This document shows positions 16,766 through 25,228 of a stretch of DNA of 64,000 bases, piece by piece (the stretch's first letter is position 1; each line of letters starts with the position of its first letter). Position numbers and translations under genes: made by a program. Under the pieces are notes generated by a model, which was not told where the DNA came from, searched no databases, and worked only from the letters and a program-made list of their open reading frames with translations. Origin of the DNA: JAGQYH01 sp041393015 (GTDB lineage: Bacteria; Bacteroidota; Bacteroidia; Chitinophagales; JADIYW01); assembly GCA_041393015.1 (NCBI GenBank), contig JAWKKV010000002.1:496001-560000 (forward strand). The letters run 5' to 3'.

Positions 16766-17441
16766 TGCTTCCATGTAAACCAAATGGCAGGCATCCGCTT
16801 CCTTTACTAATCTGAATTGAGTTACCTGTTGGAGCATCTATTGCGTTTTCGTTGGCAATTGTGTAAGCAAAATTGAAACTAACAATGGCTACTGGCTGGC
16901 CATTAAAAACGCCATCTTTGATGTCTAATATTTCAATTTTTGAAGAATTTTGGGCGATGGTATATCCATACTTATAGCTAGGTTTGCCTATATAAACATT
17001 GCCTGAACTTATTCCTTCATTTATAGCACCTTTAACAAATTCGGCCTCGCCTTCTTCATTACGAGGCAAATTTTCCAATAAGGCAGCTAAACTTAATGTG
17101 TTATCTACACTCAAATCTTCATCATAAGGTAGGTTCGTGAAAATGAAATTAAAATAGCCGAATTGAGCATTTCCTAATGAAGACGCAAAATACAAGGTAT
17201 CATCACTATTATTTTTATTGCAGTCATTGTATAACCAATTACAGATGCCACTATTATTAGAAGTGTTTGTAGAGGCTTGTTCACCATCTGCTTTATGTCT
17301 TAAATTAACCAATTTGCCGCCTTCATTCAATTCCAAAAAATACGGTGAAAGCACATCGTCCGGTCTGACAATTGGATCTTCACATGAATTGAATAACGTG
17401 ACTAACAAAAAAAGAAGCAAATAATAGGGGCTTATTTTCAT
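16761..17441 (-). CDS. Putative lipoprotein, function unknown
   Basis: A 226-aa protein with a lipoprotein signal peptide (MKISPYYLLLFLLVTLF, lipobox NSC with C20, then acidic EDP). The body has two nearby Cys (CNWLYNDC) and a late one, and beta-rich segments (AQFGYFNFIF, PVAIVSFNFAYTIA). No family recognised. It would be anchored in the inner or outer membrane facing the periplasm or surface. It stands alone between a convergent neighbour and the downstream end of the sigma-factor pair. Confidence 0.7.
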   Translation of the reverse strand: MKISPYYLLLFLLVTLFNSCEDPIVRPDDVLSPYFLELNEGGKLVNLRHKADGEQASTNTSNNSGICNWLYNDCNKNNSDDTLYFASSLGNAQFGYFNFIFTNLPYDEDLSVDNTLSLAALLENLPRNEEGEAEFVKGAINEGISSGNVYIGKPSYKYGYTIAQNSSKIEILDIKDGVFNGQPVAIVSFNFAYTIANENAIDAPTGNSIQISKGSGCLPFGLHGSN

Positions 17442-17552
17442 CTTTGGTTTAATTTAAATAATCTTGAAAATAATAATTTAAAAGCATATCAAAAATTGAA
17501 TTGTTGATGTACGAATTGAAATAAATTGTTATCGTAATGAATCAACTATCTA

Positions 17553-19163
17553 TTATTTAAGTACTCTTGGATTTAATCTAATGATCGCTGAGAAGGTATA
17601 ATCTGTATGAACATCGTAATCAACTTTATTATAATAAGTACTATTGGTTCTATCAATTAAACCTTGATTGATAATCATACGAAAAGCAACGAAAGAAGAT
17701 ACATTAAAAGTAAGCCCTGCATAAGCTCTAACATCCATCCTAGAAATACCGTAATTTGATATATTAGCTAATACCTTATAAGATTCGATTTCTTGTTGCG
17801 GCAAGTTATATATATTGGTTACAACAGCCTCAGGAAAGGTAATATTAGTTGGTCTAACATAAGCTAAGGAAAAACCACCACTAAAGTAGAGCCAAGAAGT
17901 CATTTTTACATTTACACCAATAGGTAACTCAAATGAATTTAATTTTTCAACTATGGAAACCTCATCTATAATTATTCCTTGATTATCATCTCTCCAAACA
18001 GATTCTGCAGCAAACACATTAGAGATTTTCTTGTAAACCAAACCGGTTTCAATACTTACCTTGCTGTTTAACTGATAAACATAAGTCAAACCAATCGTTA
18101 AATTGGGTCCACCTCCGGTTACCTCATTGATTAAGGGGTTTTCAATTTTATCTTTACCATTTTCAATAGGAATACTTAATCCTAAACCAGCTTGTATCCT
18201 AATCTCCCAATTCTTTTGTTTTTTAGCTTCCCAATCGATATCATCTGATTGTTTAACCTCACCATTCTTACTCTTAGCATCTTCATGAGGATTATTCGGA
18301 GGTAAGAAACTAATCTTTTCTAAAGCCACTAAAGCATTTATACTTTTTGTGATCTCATTGGTACGTTTTTCAAGGTAGTCCATCTTAGAATCAATGATCT
18401 CGTCTATTTGAGATAATTGATTATTGTTAGAAGCATCTGCTACTGATTGATTTGAGATTCGGCCATTAATAATAGAATTATCCTTTATGTTGGTAGGAAT
18501 GAAGTTATTGCCTCCATGATCATTATTGATGAAGGTAGTAATATTGCTGCTCGAATTTGATTTGTCTACCGAAGCATTTTTAAGAACATTACCATTAACT
18601 GCTGAATGATCAGCAGTTGTTGCGCCATTATTTATTGCTGATTGATTAGAGTTGTTCCAATCAGCTGATCCATTTTTTGAAGACGAAGAATAGACATTAG
18701 CCGATGAAGTGTTAGTGCTACTTATTGCATTTGATACACTATTTTTTGAAGAGCTAGTAATCGGTTTATCCATATCAAAACTCGTATTCGTAGCCTTATT
18801 AACTTGCTTCCTATCAGAACGATTATAGATAGGTTGGTTTGATATCGCACTATTTACGGTGTTGTCCCTTCTTGATCTAATTATAGATTGATCTTCAGAT
18901 AAAACATTGCTATTGTCAACTTCAAAAGAGCTAACAATTGAATCAATATTACTATCTGCCAATGTACCTTTAGGTTGGTCATTTTTTAATACTAGAAATA
19001 ACGGTACTGATAATAGTGCAATAAAAAGTAATCCGTAATACTTACTACGGCTCTTTTTAGCTATTCCTTGCCTTTTTTGAAAGTCCTCCCAATATTTCTC
19101 TTCAAATGGGACTTCATATTCAAGCAATTTATCTTTAATAATATTTTCCTGTCTCAGATTCAT
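17553..19163 (-). CDS. Single-helix-anchored protein with long linker and C-terminal barrel-like domain, partner of an ECF sigma factor
   Basis: A 536-aa protein. Residues 1-40 are charged (YEVPFEEKYWEDFQKRQ) and resemble the short cytoplasmic sigma-contacting ends of Bacteroidota ECF partners; 41-59 is one membrane helix; 60-~315 is a Ser/Asn/Asp-rich linker with a late coiled-coil stretch; 320-536 looks like an eight-strand outer-membrane beta-barrel (alternating hydrophobics, IRIQAGLGLSIPI, YQLNSKVSIETGLVYKK, WLYFSGGFSLAYV). The gene overlaps the end of the sigma-factor gene by 29 nt, so expression is coupled. A role as anti-sigma or sigma-controlling protein is inferred from position and the N-terminus only. 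Confidence 0.75.
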   Translation of the reverse strand: MNLRQENIIKDKLLEYEVPFEEKYWEDFQKRQGIAKKSRSKYYGLLFIALLSVPLFLVLKNDQPKGTLADSNIDSIVSSFEVDNSNVLSEDQSIIRSRRDNTVNSAISNQPIYNRSDRKQVNKATNTSFDMDKPITSSSKNSVSNAISSTNTSSANVYSSSSKNGSADWNNSNQSAINNGATTADHSAVNGNVLKNASVDKSNSSSNITTFINNDHGGNNFIPTNIKDNSIINGRISNQSVADASNNNQLSQIDEIIDSKMDYLEKRTNEITKSINALVALEKISFLPPNNPHEDAKSKNGEVKQSDDIDWEAKKQKNWEIRIQAGLGLSIPIENGKDKIENPLINEVTGGGPNLTIGLTYVYQLNSKVSIETGLVYKKISNVFAAESVWRDDNQGIIIDEVSIVEKLNSFELPIGVNVKMTSWLYFSGGFSLAYVRPTNITFPEAVVTNIYNLPQQEIESYKVLANISNYGISRMDVRAYAGLTFNVSSFVAFRMIINQGLIDRTNSTYYNKVDYDVHTDYTFSAIIRLNPRVLK

Positions 19164-19698
19164 TTAAATAATGCTGCTGTATTAATGGTATTATCGCTTT
19201 TCTTGCTTCAGCTAAATGCCATCTTGATGTATTAATATTTATATTCAGTTTTTCACTTATTTCTTTATGGCTATAGCCGTCAACTACGTAGAGTAAAAAA
19301 ACTGTTTTATGATCGATATTTATTTTGTCAATTAACTTTAAAATATACTCAGTATCTAAATTCTCGGTTATCTCAACATTCATATAAGTTATGTTGGATT
19401 CCACTTCTTCTTCTAAGTACGTTTCGTTTAAATTTTTCTTGTTCTTTCTAATTCTATCTATACATTCATTAATCGTTATAGAAGACATCCATTTTTTCAA
19501 ATCTCTATCTACTTGAAACTTGTCAATATTTTTAAAAACTTTAAGAAAAACATCTTGACAAGCTTCTAAAGCTTCCTCTCTAGGCAAATATCTTACACAA
19601 ATAGCCATTACATAGCCAAAGTAGTGCTTGTAAAATGCCTTTTGAGCATAAGCATCTCCATTCATAAGGTTCGTTATGAGATGCTTATTAATTAGCAT
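19135..19698 (-). CDS. ECF RNA polymerase sigma factor
   Basis: A 187-aa sigma-70 family protein with region 2 (YVMAICVRYLPREEALEACQDVFLKVFKNI, then LKKWMSSITINECIDRIRK) and region 4 (IDKINIDHKTVFLLYVVDGYSHKEISEKL, then INTSRWHLAEARKAI). Sigma1.1, 1.2 and 3 are absent, as in all ECF factors. It recruits polymerase to a specific promoter set in response to an envelope cue. Its 3' end overlaps the anchored barrel-like protein by 29 nt. Start at 19698 gives a normal-length region 2. Confidence 0.92.
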   Translation of the reverse strand: MLINKHLITNLMNGDAYAQKAFYKHYFGYVMAICVRYLPREEALEACQDVFLKVFKNIDKFQVDRDLKKWMSSITINECIDRIRKNKKNLNETYLEEEVESNITYMNVEITENLDTEYILKLIDKINIDHKTVFLLYVVDGYSHKEISEKLNININTSRWHLAEARKAIIPLIQQHYLNESETGKYY

Positions 19699-20031
19699 AA
19701 ATACATTCTAAAGGTTCCTTACTGTTAGTACGTAAGCTATAATGGTTCCGTTGGTGATATAAGGAAATTTTTAATTTAAGAGGAAAGTTAGTACTAATAG
19801 CAACCTCAGAAAAAAACAAGTGGTTTGTTTTTTTCATTATTTCGGCTAGACTTTTAGTGTATTTATCCATCTATTAATATTTAAATCACAACCAATAACA
19901 TAGATTATAATGTTCTAATCTTCTGATTACCTATTGGTTAAATACGAAATCTAAATACTAAGGTCTACAATTACTTGATTAAAACATAATTTTTATGAAA
20001 AAGCTATTTAAACAATTGTTGAAAGCATTTC
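19699..20031. other. Intergenic region upstream of the ECF sigma gene
   Basis: About 330 nt between the sigma-factor start and the stop of the FAD oxidoreductase, both leftward. An open frame of 60 codons (19688-19870, minus) overlaps the sigma start by 11 nt, has no recognisable domain and is judged chance. The stretch should carry the sigma-gene promoter; I see no clear conserved element. Confidence 0.5.
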
Positions 20032-21633
20032 CTATTTGACTTTTAACAAATCTAGAATCAAGTTTTTGTTTAACACAGAAGAGGCTGTTAGCACCCCAGC
20101 CATTCCTGCACCACCAATTCCAGCGCTTAGGATATCTTGCCCTGTTAGATAAAAGTTTTTAATAGGTGTTTTAGGTCTAAGAGATTTTAACCTAAATCGT
20201 TCTGGAGTATGCTCTAAACCATAGATTTCGCCATGATCATAATTAGCAAAATGTTTGGTTGAAAGCGGTGTAGATAATTCATGATAATCTATTTTTCCTC
20301 TCAATTGCGGTAATCGTTGGTATAATTTCTCTAATAATTTAAGGCTAATCTCTTCTTTAAAATCTTCATATTCCTGACCTCTTTTCTTCCATCTACTATC
20401 TTCCCATTTAGTAAACCATTCATATGGCGCCAAGGTGATAATCTCAACAGTACTTTTGCCTGGAAAACGCTTTTCGAATTCAGGATCCTTAGCGGATGGA
20501 AAAGATATATACACCACAGGAAACTCATTGTTCTCAGGATCTTTGAGGTAATTTTCTATGTTTTCATCATGATCATAATTATCAGGATAAATCCAAAAAT
20601 TAGCTTTTGGCAAGTTTACTGCTTCGCTTGTTTCTTTGATACCAATGTAGAGTGAAACGTGTCCAACAGATGGCGGAATCGCTTTGTATTTTTCCACAGG
20701 AAATTTGGACAATACATTCTTAGGGATTAAATGATTGATTGTAGTGGATAATCCTGCGCCACTGATGATTGCATTGCCCATGATTTCTCGTCCATCTTTC
20801 ATAACGACACCAACCGCCGTACCATTTTTGATCAAAACTTCCTTAACCGCAGCATTTGTAACTACGTTGCCGCCATTGTTTAATATTTCAGGAGCTATTT
20901 TATCGAAAAAATTCACAGAACCACCTACTGGATAAGCGCCACCATTATGCATATAATGTTTAGCCACTGCCGCATGCATCACAAAACTACTTTTGGTAGG
21001 AGGTAAGCCGTAATCACCATATTGTCCCGCTAAAACGCCTTGCAATTTAGGATCGCTCGTACATTCGCTAAGTACTTGCTTGGTTGTTTTGTTGGAATAA
21101 TTTAAATATGATTTTCTTAAAAAACCTGATGTCAAAAATCGGACAGTTTCCGGTAATATTTTTTCTGCATAATAAGTTCTAGCCGCAGCACTTACAGCAA
21201 ACAACTCTTTTACATATTTATCAATTCCCTTAGCCTCGTTAGGAAAATGTTCTTTCATTCTATCTTTGAAGTTGCTAATGCCTTTAACAAAATCATAAGT
21301 GGTATCTCCAAATACAATTCTATCGTAGACGTCTCCCATATCTGCCCATTCCATTTCTCCATTCGATAAATGGTTGAACAATCGATACATCATGGTGCCC
21401 GGCTTATGAACATCGCCTACATAATGCACGCCAACATCCCACTCATATTCTGGTCTTGAAAAAACATGTGTAAATCCACCAGGCGTGTAGTGTTTTTCTA
21501 AAATCAACACTTTTTTACCCTGTTTTGCTAAGAGGTTTGCAGTTGTTAAACTCCCTAATCCTGAGCCAATACAAATAGCATCATAATAGTCATCAATATC
21601 AGGTCTTTGTTTGTATGATTGAGATAAATCCAT
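20032..21633 (-). CDS. FAD-dependent oxidoreductase of the phytoene desaturase / retinol saturase type
   Basis: A 533-aa flavoprotein. The N-terminal dinucleotide motif reads YDAICIGSGLGSLTTANLLAK, followed by LILEKHYTPGGFTHVF, and the C-terminal FAD motif is NFYLTGQDILSAGIGGAGMAG. These are marks of the CrtI/CrtISO/RetSat superfamily, which desaturate, saturate or isomerise polyene double bonds. No carotenoid genes are near it, and a YkuK-like gene diverges from it, so substrate is open. Length fits the RetSat-like branch better than CrtI (~490 aa), but that is a weak argument. Confidence 0.85.
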   Translation of the reverse strand: MDLSQSYKQRPDIDDYYDAICIGSGLGSLTTANLLAKQGKKVLILEKHYTPGGFTHVFSRPEYEWDVGVHYVGDVHKPGTMMYRLFNHLSNGEMEWADMGDVYDRIVFGDTTYDFVKGISNFKDRMKEHFPNEAKGIDKYVKELFAVSAAARTYYAEKILPETVRFLTSGFLRKSYLNYSNKTTKQVLSECTSDPKLQGVLAGQYGDYGLPPTKSSFVMHAAVAKHYMHNGGAYPVGGSVNFFDKIAPEILNNGGNVVTNAAVKEVLIKNGTAVGVVMKDGREIMGNAIISGAGLSTTINHLIPKNVLSKFPVEKYKAIPPSVGHVSLYIGIKETSEAVNLPKANFWIYPDNYDHDENIENYLKDPENNEFPVVYISFPSAKDPEFEKRFPGKSTVEIITLAPYEWFTKWEDSRWKKRGQEYEDFKEEISLKLLEKLYQRLPQLRGKIDYHELSTPLSTKHFANYDHGEIYGLEHTPERFRLKSLRPKTPIKNFYLTGQDILSAGIGGAGMAGVLTASSVLNKNLILDLLKVK

Positions 21634-21767
21634 GTAAAAATTTGATTGTAAAAGTAAACAAGTAATTAAACGACATGTTTACTGTTAATAATTGAAATCA
21701 CTTTAAAACGTTGAATATACTATCTTAAAGGAAGTTCTATTGCAAAAGCCAATTAAAATTTCAAACT

Positions 21768-22259
21768 ATGAATAATAATGTTGAAGAAAAAAAATGGAGG
21801 AAGTTAGATGGAACAAGATTAGACAAATCCATTATTGAAGCTGTTGAAGAAGCGATTGTTCGAGAAACAGCATCAGGTCATAAACTGAAAGCTTGTATAG
21901 GAACTGATTCTCAGGTATATGGCGATAGAATTGAATATGCAACGGTAATTGTGATTTTAAGAGAGGGCAGAGGAGGCTTTATGTTTATTAGTAACACACG
22001 AGAACGTCGAGTTATCGGCATAAAAGAAAGAATGCTAAATGAAGTGGCCATGTCGATTGACATTGCTTATAAATTATGTGATTTATTTGAGCTATACGGA
22101 GTGGATCTGGAAGTTCATGCAGACATTAATACCAATCCTCAATTTAAATCTAATAAAGCTTTAAATGAAGCTATGGGCTATATCTTAAGTATGGGATTTA
22201 TTTTTAAAGCAAAACCAGATGCTTTCGCAAGTTCAAGCTGTGCCAATAAAGTAGTTTAA
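21768..22259 (+). CDS. Ribonuclease H-like YkuK family protein (DUF458)
   Basis: A 163-aa protein with the DUF458/YkuK pattern: KACIGTDSQVYGD (first acidic motif), YATVIVILREGRGG, RERRVIGIKERMLNEV, then ELYGVDLEVHADINTNP with the second His/Asp motif, and SMGFIFKAKPDAFASSSCANK. The fold is RNase H-like; no reaction is established for the family. It diverges from the FAD oxidoreductase and its stop codon abuts that of the convergent coiled-coil gene. Confidence 0.85.
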   Translation: MNNNVEEKKWRKLDGTRLDKSIIEAVEEAIVRETASGHKLKACIGTDSQVYGDRIEYATVIVILREGRGGFMFISNTRERRVIGIKERMLNEVAMSIDIAYKLCDLFELYGVDLEVHADINTNPQFKSNKALNEAMGYILSMGFIFKAKPDAFASSSCANKVV

Positions 22260-22859
22260 TTAAAGTCTTTTGTTGATTTCGTCCTGCAATTTTCTTCGAA
22301 GCTTTTGCTCTTCTTCCATTGCTTTGTTTTTGTAATTACTAAATTCTTCCATTACTTCATTATGCGCTTTTTTGGTTTGAGCAGTTACACTTTTACTACT
22401 AGCAAATCGCATGATAAAAATAAGTAGCAATACGCCTAAAGCAGCTATTATAGCCCACATAATGCTTTTGTAAGCAGCCTTTTTCAACATTATGCCGAAG
22501 AAACTAATTTTATCCTTTTCGTTATTTACTTTATCTAATGAGCTATTAGTATTATCTAAAAGCTCTTTTAAAGAATTGATTTCCTTTTTTTGTTCGTTGA
22601 TTAGAGAATGCGTTTCTTTTAATTCTTTTTTAACCACATTTAAAGAATCCGCTACATTCGATTCTAACTGATTCAACCAAGTTTGCTTGACCACACGATA
22701 GTCTTGATAACGATTAGAATTAGAATTAATATAGTCAAATTGCTCTTTAATACTGCCGTTACTTAAATCTTTAGCAACAACTTCTTCTTGCGAAAAAATA
22801 GCAGAGATTTGAAAAAGTAAGAAAAGAGCCGTGGTTAGAAATATTTTTGAGTTAGTCAT
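22260..22859 (-). CDS. Conserved coiled-coil membrane protein of Bacteroidota, function unknown
   Basis: A 199-aa protein: signal peptide (1-~23, ending IFSQ), a conserved YRDYRVVK-like stretch (QDYRVVKQTWLNQLESNV), a long coiled coil (~70-115), one membrane helix (~133-152, MWAIIAALGVLLLIFIMRF), then a charged cytoplasmic helix ending EQKLRRKLQDEINKR. Close relatives in flavobacteria are often labelled tRNA (guanine-N1)-methyltransferase; nothing here supports this, since no SPOUT knot is present. Topology suggests an envelope tether. Confidence 0.75.
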   Translation of the reverse strand: MTNSKIFLTTALFLLFQISAIFSQEEVVAKDLSNGSIKEQFDYINSNSNRYQDYRVVKQTWLNQLESNVADSLNVVKKELKETHSLINEQKKEINSLKELLDNTNSSLDKVNNEKDKISFFGIMLKKAAYKSIMWAIIAALGVLLLIFIMRFASSKSVTAQTKKAHNEVMEEFSNYKNKAMEEEQKLRRKLQDEINKRL

Positions 22860-23034
22860 TTATGCTTCATCTAAATTTACTTAAAAATTAAAGTGTTTTT
22901 GAAATGATATTTCTATTGAATATAACACCACATTGCACATTTAATTATGTAAAACTAAAAAAAAAGAAATTTTAAGCAATTAATGTATAGATTTATTAGC
23001 AGTCATGCAACTTTAATAATATAACAATTGGAGA

Positions 23035-23421
23035 TTAAACAGGTTCAAACCAGAGTTTAATTGAATCTTTTTGATCGCCTTGATAATTGATAAAAATTTC
23101 GTCTCCTGGAGCAACAGGTTGGATACATTTTATTGTAACGGTTGCATGATCTACACTTGACAAAACCTCTGCATTCGGCGTTTCGCTATGATTATAAATT
23201 GAACCATATCCTAAAACGATAGCTATTGCACCTTTAGGTTTATTCCATAAAAAGTAATAATCGTACAATAATGTTTTATCTATTAAAGGTTTCTGATCAG
23301 ATGGTAATACCACCACTGGACAAACTTCAATGATATCGCCAATAGCTATTGGTTGTGCCGTAAACATTCCACGGCCTCTATCTTCAGAAGGAGCAATATA
23401 TAATCCAGGAATATGTAGCAT
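23035..23421 (-). CDS. SET-domain protein (putative protein-lysine methyltransferase)
   Basis: A 128-aa stand-alone SET domain. It has the opening DRGRGMFTAQPI, the central YGSIYNHSETPNAEV (the NHS core that holds S-adenosylmethionine), and the closing GDEIFINYQGD. The post-SET Cys cluster is absent. Such short bacterial SET proteins may methylate lysines; the target is unknown. It is the last gene of the leftward oxidation cluster, 4 nt below a gene of unknown function, an unexpected metabolic context. Confidence 0.85.
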   Translation of the reverse strand: MLHIPGLYIAPSEDRGRGMFTAQPIAIGDIIEVCPVVVLPSDQKPLIDKTLLYDYYFLWNKPKGAIAIVLGYGSIYNHSETPNAEVLSSVDHATVTIKCIQPVAPGDEIFINYQGDQKDSIKLWFEPV

Positions 23422-23425
23422 ATAG

Positions 23426-23827
23426 TTAGTCTACCACCCGATTAATTTCAAATCCAATAATATCAACTGGATCCTTGCCTTTATAATTACTGCCAGGTCT
23501 TTCTGCATAATAACAGGCAAAAACAATTCCTCTCAAACCAATATTCAACTGTCTTAATAGGGCGTAAATTGCCCCGTTTTTTTCTTTTGTATTCGAACTT
23601 AAATAAACTACCAATTTTAAAACAAAACCAGGCATAAAGCTAAATATTGCCAATAAATCATTTAAATCGCTAACATCATTACTTGGTGCGTAGCCAATAA
23701 TCTCATCAACGTGCTCTAAACCTCCATATTCGGAAAAGGAAGGAAACTCTCCATTTTTAGGAATATAAATATCCCCAAATCTATTTAGTCCTTTAAGCGC
23801 TCTATTACTTAAATATGCTGATTTCAT
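23426..23827 (-). CDS. Conserved protein of unknown function linked to a GMC oxidoreductase
   Basis: A 133-aa soluble protein, no signal peptide. Visible features: HVDEIIGYAPSNDVSDLNDLL, a hydrophobic helix (FMPGFVLKLVVYL), and GLRGIVFACYYAERPG. I do not recognise the family. It lies 8 nt after the GMC oxidoreductase and 4 nt before the SET gene. Small partner proteins of GMC enzymes (for example gluconate dehydrogenase subunit 3) are known, but this sequence lacks their Tat signal, so that role is only a guess. Confidence 0.65.
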   Translation of the reverse strand: MKSAYLSNRALKGLNRFGDIYIPKNGEFPSFSEYGGLEHVDEIIGYAPSNDVSDLNDLLAIFSFMPGFVLKLVVYLSSNTKEKNGAIYALLRQLNIGLRGIVFACYYAERPGSNYKGKDPVDIIGFEINRVVD

Positions 23828-23835
23828 CTCGATTT

Positions 23836-25218
23836 TTATTTTATTAATTGCTCACTTAATCTTTGAGATAAAGCAAAAATGGTTAATGAAGGATTTATTC
23901 CTGGGGCATTAGGATATAAACTACAATCGCAAACATAAACACGATTGGAGCCATGTAATTTAAAATCAGGAGCTACAACTGATTTAGCACCATCGACACC
24001 CATTTGAGCGCCGCCCATTAAATGGAGTCCAAAGTAAAAAGGTGCATGAATCACTTCTTTAGCGCCTGATTCGACCATGATATTATGAACGGCCTCTAAA
24101 CCCGCATCTCTTCGCTGCATATCTTGATCTGTTAGGTTTTTCTGAACGACTAACTTTCCTTTTTTATCTAATTTAATTTCTCCCGTATTCTCATCTCTCA
24201 CTGCCGTTTCAATACAAGTAATGTGTTTGTACTTCATCATCTTTTCTTGATGGGCCACACCATATTGTTTAAACAGCATGGCAATTGAAACAGGCCCTGC
24301 AAATACGCATTCTAATTTAAATCCCTTTTGTCTAAAATTAGGATCTTTTGATGCTACAGTTTGGAAAAAACCTTTGTGTGAATTGATCTCTTCATCGTGT
24401 ACACCAAAATTCATATACTGAGGATGAGAAGAGAAGTCTTTACCTAAAGTCGATAATTTTTCTTTTATGCCTGATTGAAATAGCATTTTTGTCGTACCAA
24501 AAGCTCCTCCTGCTAAAATTACATTCTTAGCTTTAAATTTAACTTTAGTGCCTTTTGTTGTTCCATACACATAAACAGCATCAGCTGTTTCTTCAAAATG
24601 ACTAATTTCTGTTTCTGCAATTACCTTAAGTCCTTCTTTTTCTCCTTTTTGAATGTAAGTAGCCATAGTGCTTTGCTTGGAGTCGCGATGACATCCACCT
24701 AAACAAGCGATACAATCATTGCCTTTCTCTAACCCACAATCATCTTGTCCACGATGTAAAAAGTCCCATTTGTAACCTAATTTATCGCATGATTTGGCAA
24801 AGAATTGAGCATTTTTACCCATTTCTTCTCGCTTAAAATCATAAATAGACAAAAAATCAGAGACTGTATCATAGGCCGACTTCATATCTTGCTGATTAAA
24901 GAAATCTACACCGGATTGTGCTTTCCAATCATTAAATGCAATATCATCGAAACGATCTAAAAGCGCTTGGTTAACAATTGAAGTTCCACCTACTAACCTT
25001 GCTCTTAAAAAAGCCATTTTAGCACTTTCATCAAACTCAATTCCACCGCCCCAATATAACTGGGCAGAAACATCAGCCTCATTTTTAGGGAAAGTATCTT
25101 TTCTGAAAAATTTACCAGCCTCTAATAGTACTACATCGGCTCCGGCTTTATTTAAGTTGTAAGCTACTACACCACCACCAGGACCAGAACCGACAACTAT
25201 GTATTCATAAGTTTTCAT
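23836..25218 (-). CDS. GMC-family FAD-dependent alcohol oxidoreductase
   Basis: A 460-aa flavoprotein. The ADP-binding site is IVVGSGPGGGVVAYNLNKAG, followed by VVLLEAG, a substrate-contact segment LVGGTSIVNQALL, the NVILAGGAFGTTKML motif and the C-terminal catalytic region with FGLHLMGGAQMG and DCSLYPNAPGINPSLTI. A Cys cluster (CIACLGGCHRDSKQ) is typical of the cholesterol-oxidase/long-chain-alcohol-oxidase-like branch. It likely oxidises an alcohol to an aldehyde. The aldehyde dehydrogenase lies 10 nt upstream in the same operon and would take the product to the acid. Confidence 0.88.
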   Translation of the reverse strand: MKTYEYIVVGSGPGGGVVAYNLNKAGADVVLLEAGKFFRKDTFPKNEADVSAQLYWGGGIEFDESAKMAFLRARLVGGTSIVNQALLDRFDDIAFNDWKAQSGVDFFNQQDMKSAYDTVSDFLSIYDFKREEMGKNAQFFAKSCDKLGYKWDFLHRGQDDCGLEKGNDCIACLGGCHRDSKQSTMATYIQKGEKEGLKVIAETEISHFEETADAVYVYGTTKGTKVKFKAKNVILAGGAFGTTKMLFQSGIKEKLSTLGKDFSSHPQYMNFGVHDEEINSHKGFFQTVASKDPNFRQKGFKLECVFAGPVSIAMLFKQYGVAHQEKMMKYKHITCIETAVRDENTGEIKLDKKGKLVVQKNLTDQDMQRRDAGLEAVHNIMVESGAKEVIHAPFYFGLHLMGGAQMGVDGAKSVVAPDFKLHGSNRVYVCDCSLYPNAPGINPSLTIFALSQRLSEQLIK

Positions 25219-25228
25219 TAGTTATGTA

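Noticed and set aside
19688..19870. 60-codon open frame overlapping the ECF sigma start
   Set aside because: No domain, odd composition, and overlaps the well-supported sigma start; more likely leader/promoter DNA.
22260..22859. tRNA (guanine-N1)-methyltransferase
   Set aside because: A label often given to such proteins, but there is no SPOUT fold; the sequence is a signal peptide, coiled coil and single membrane helix.
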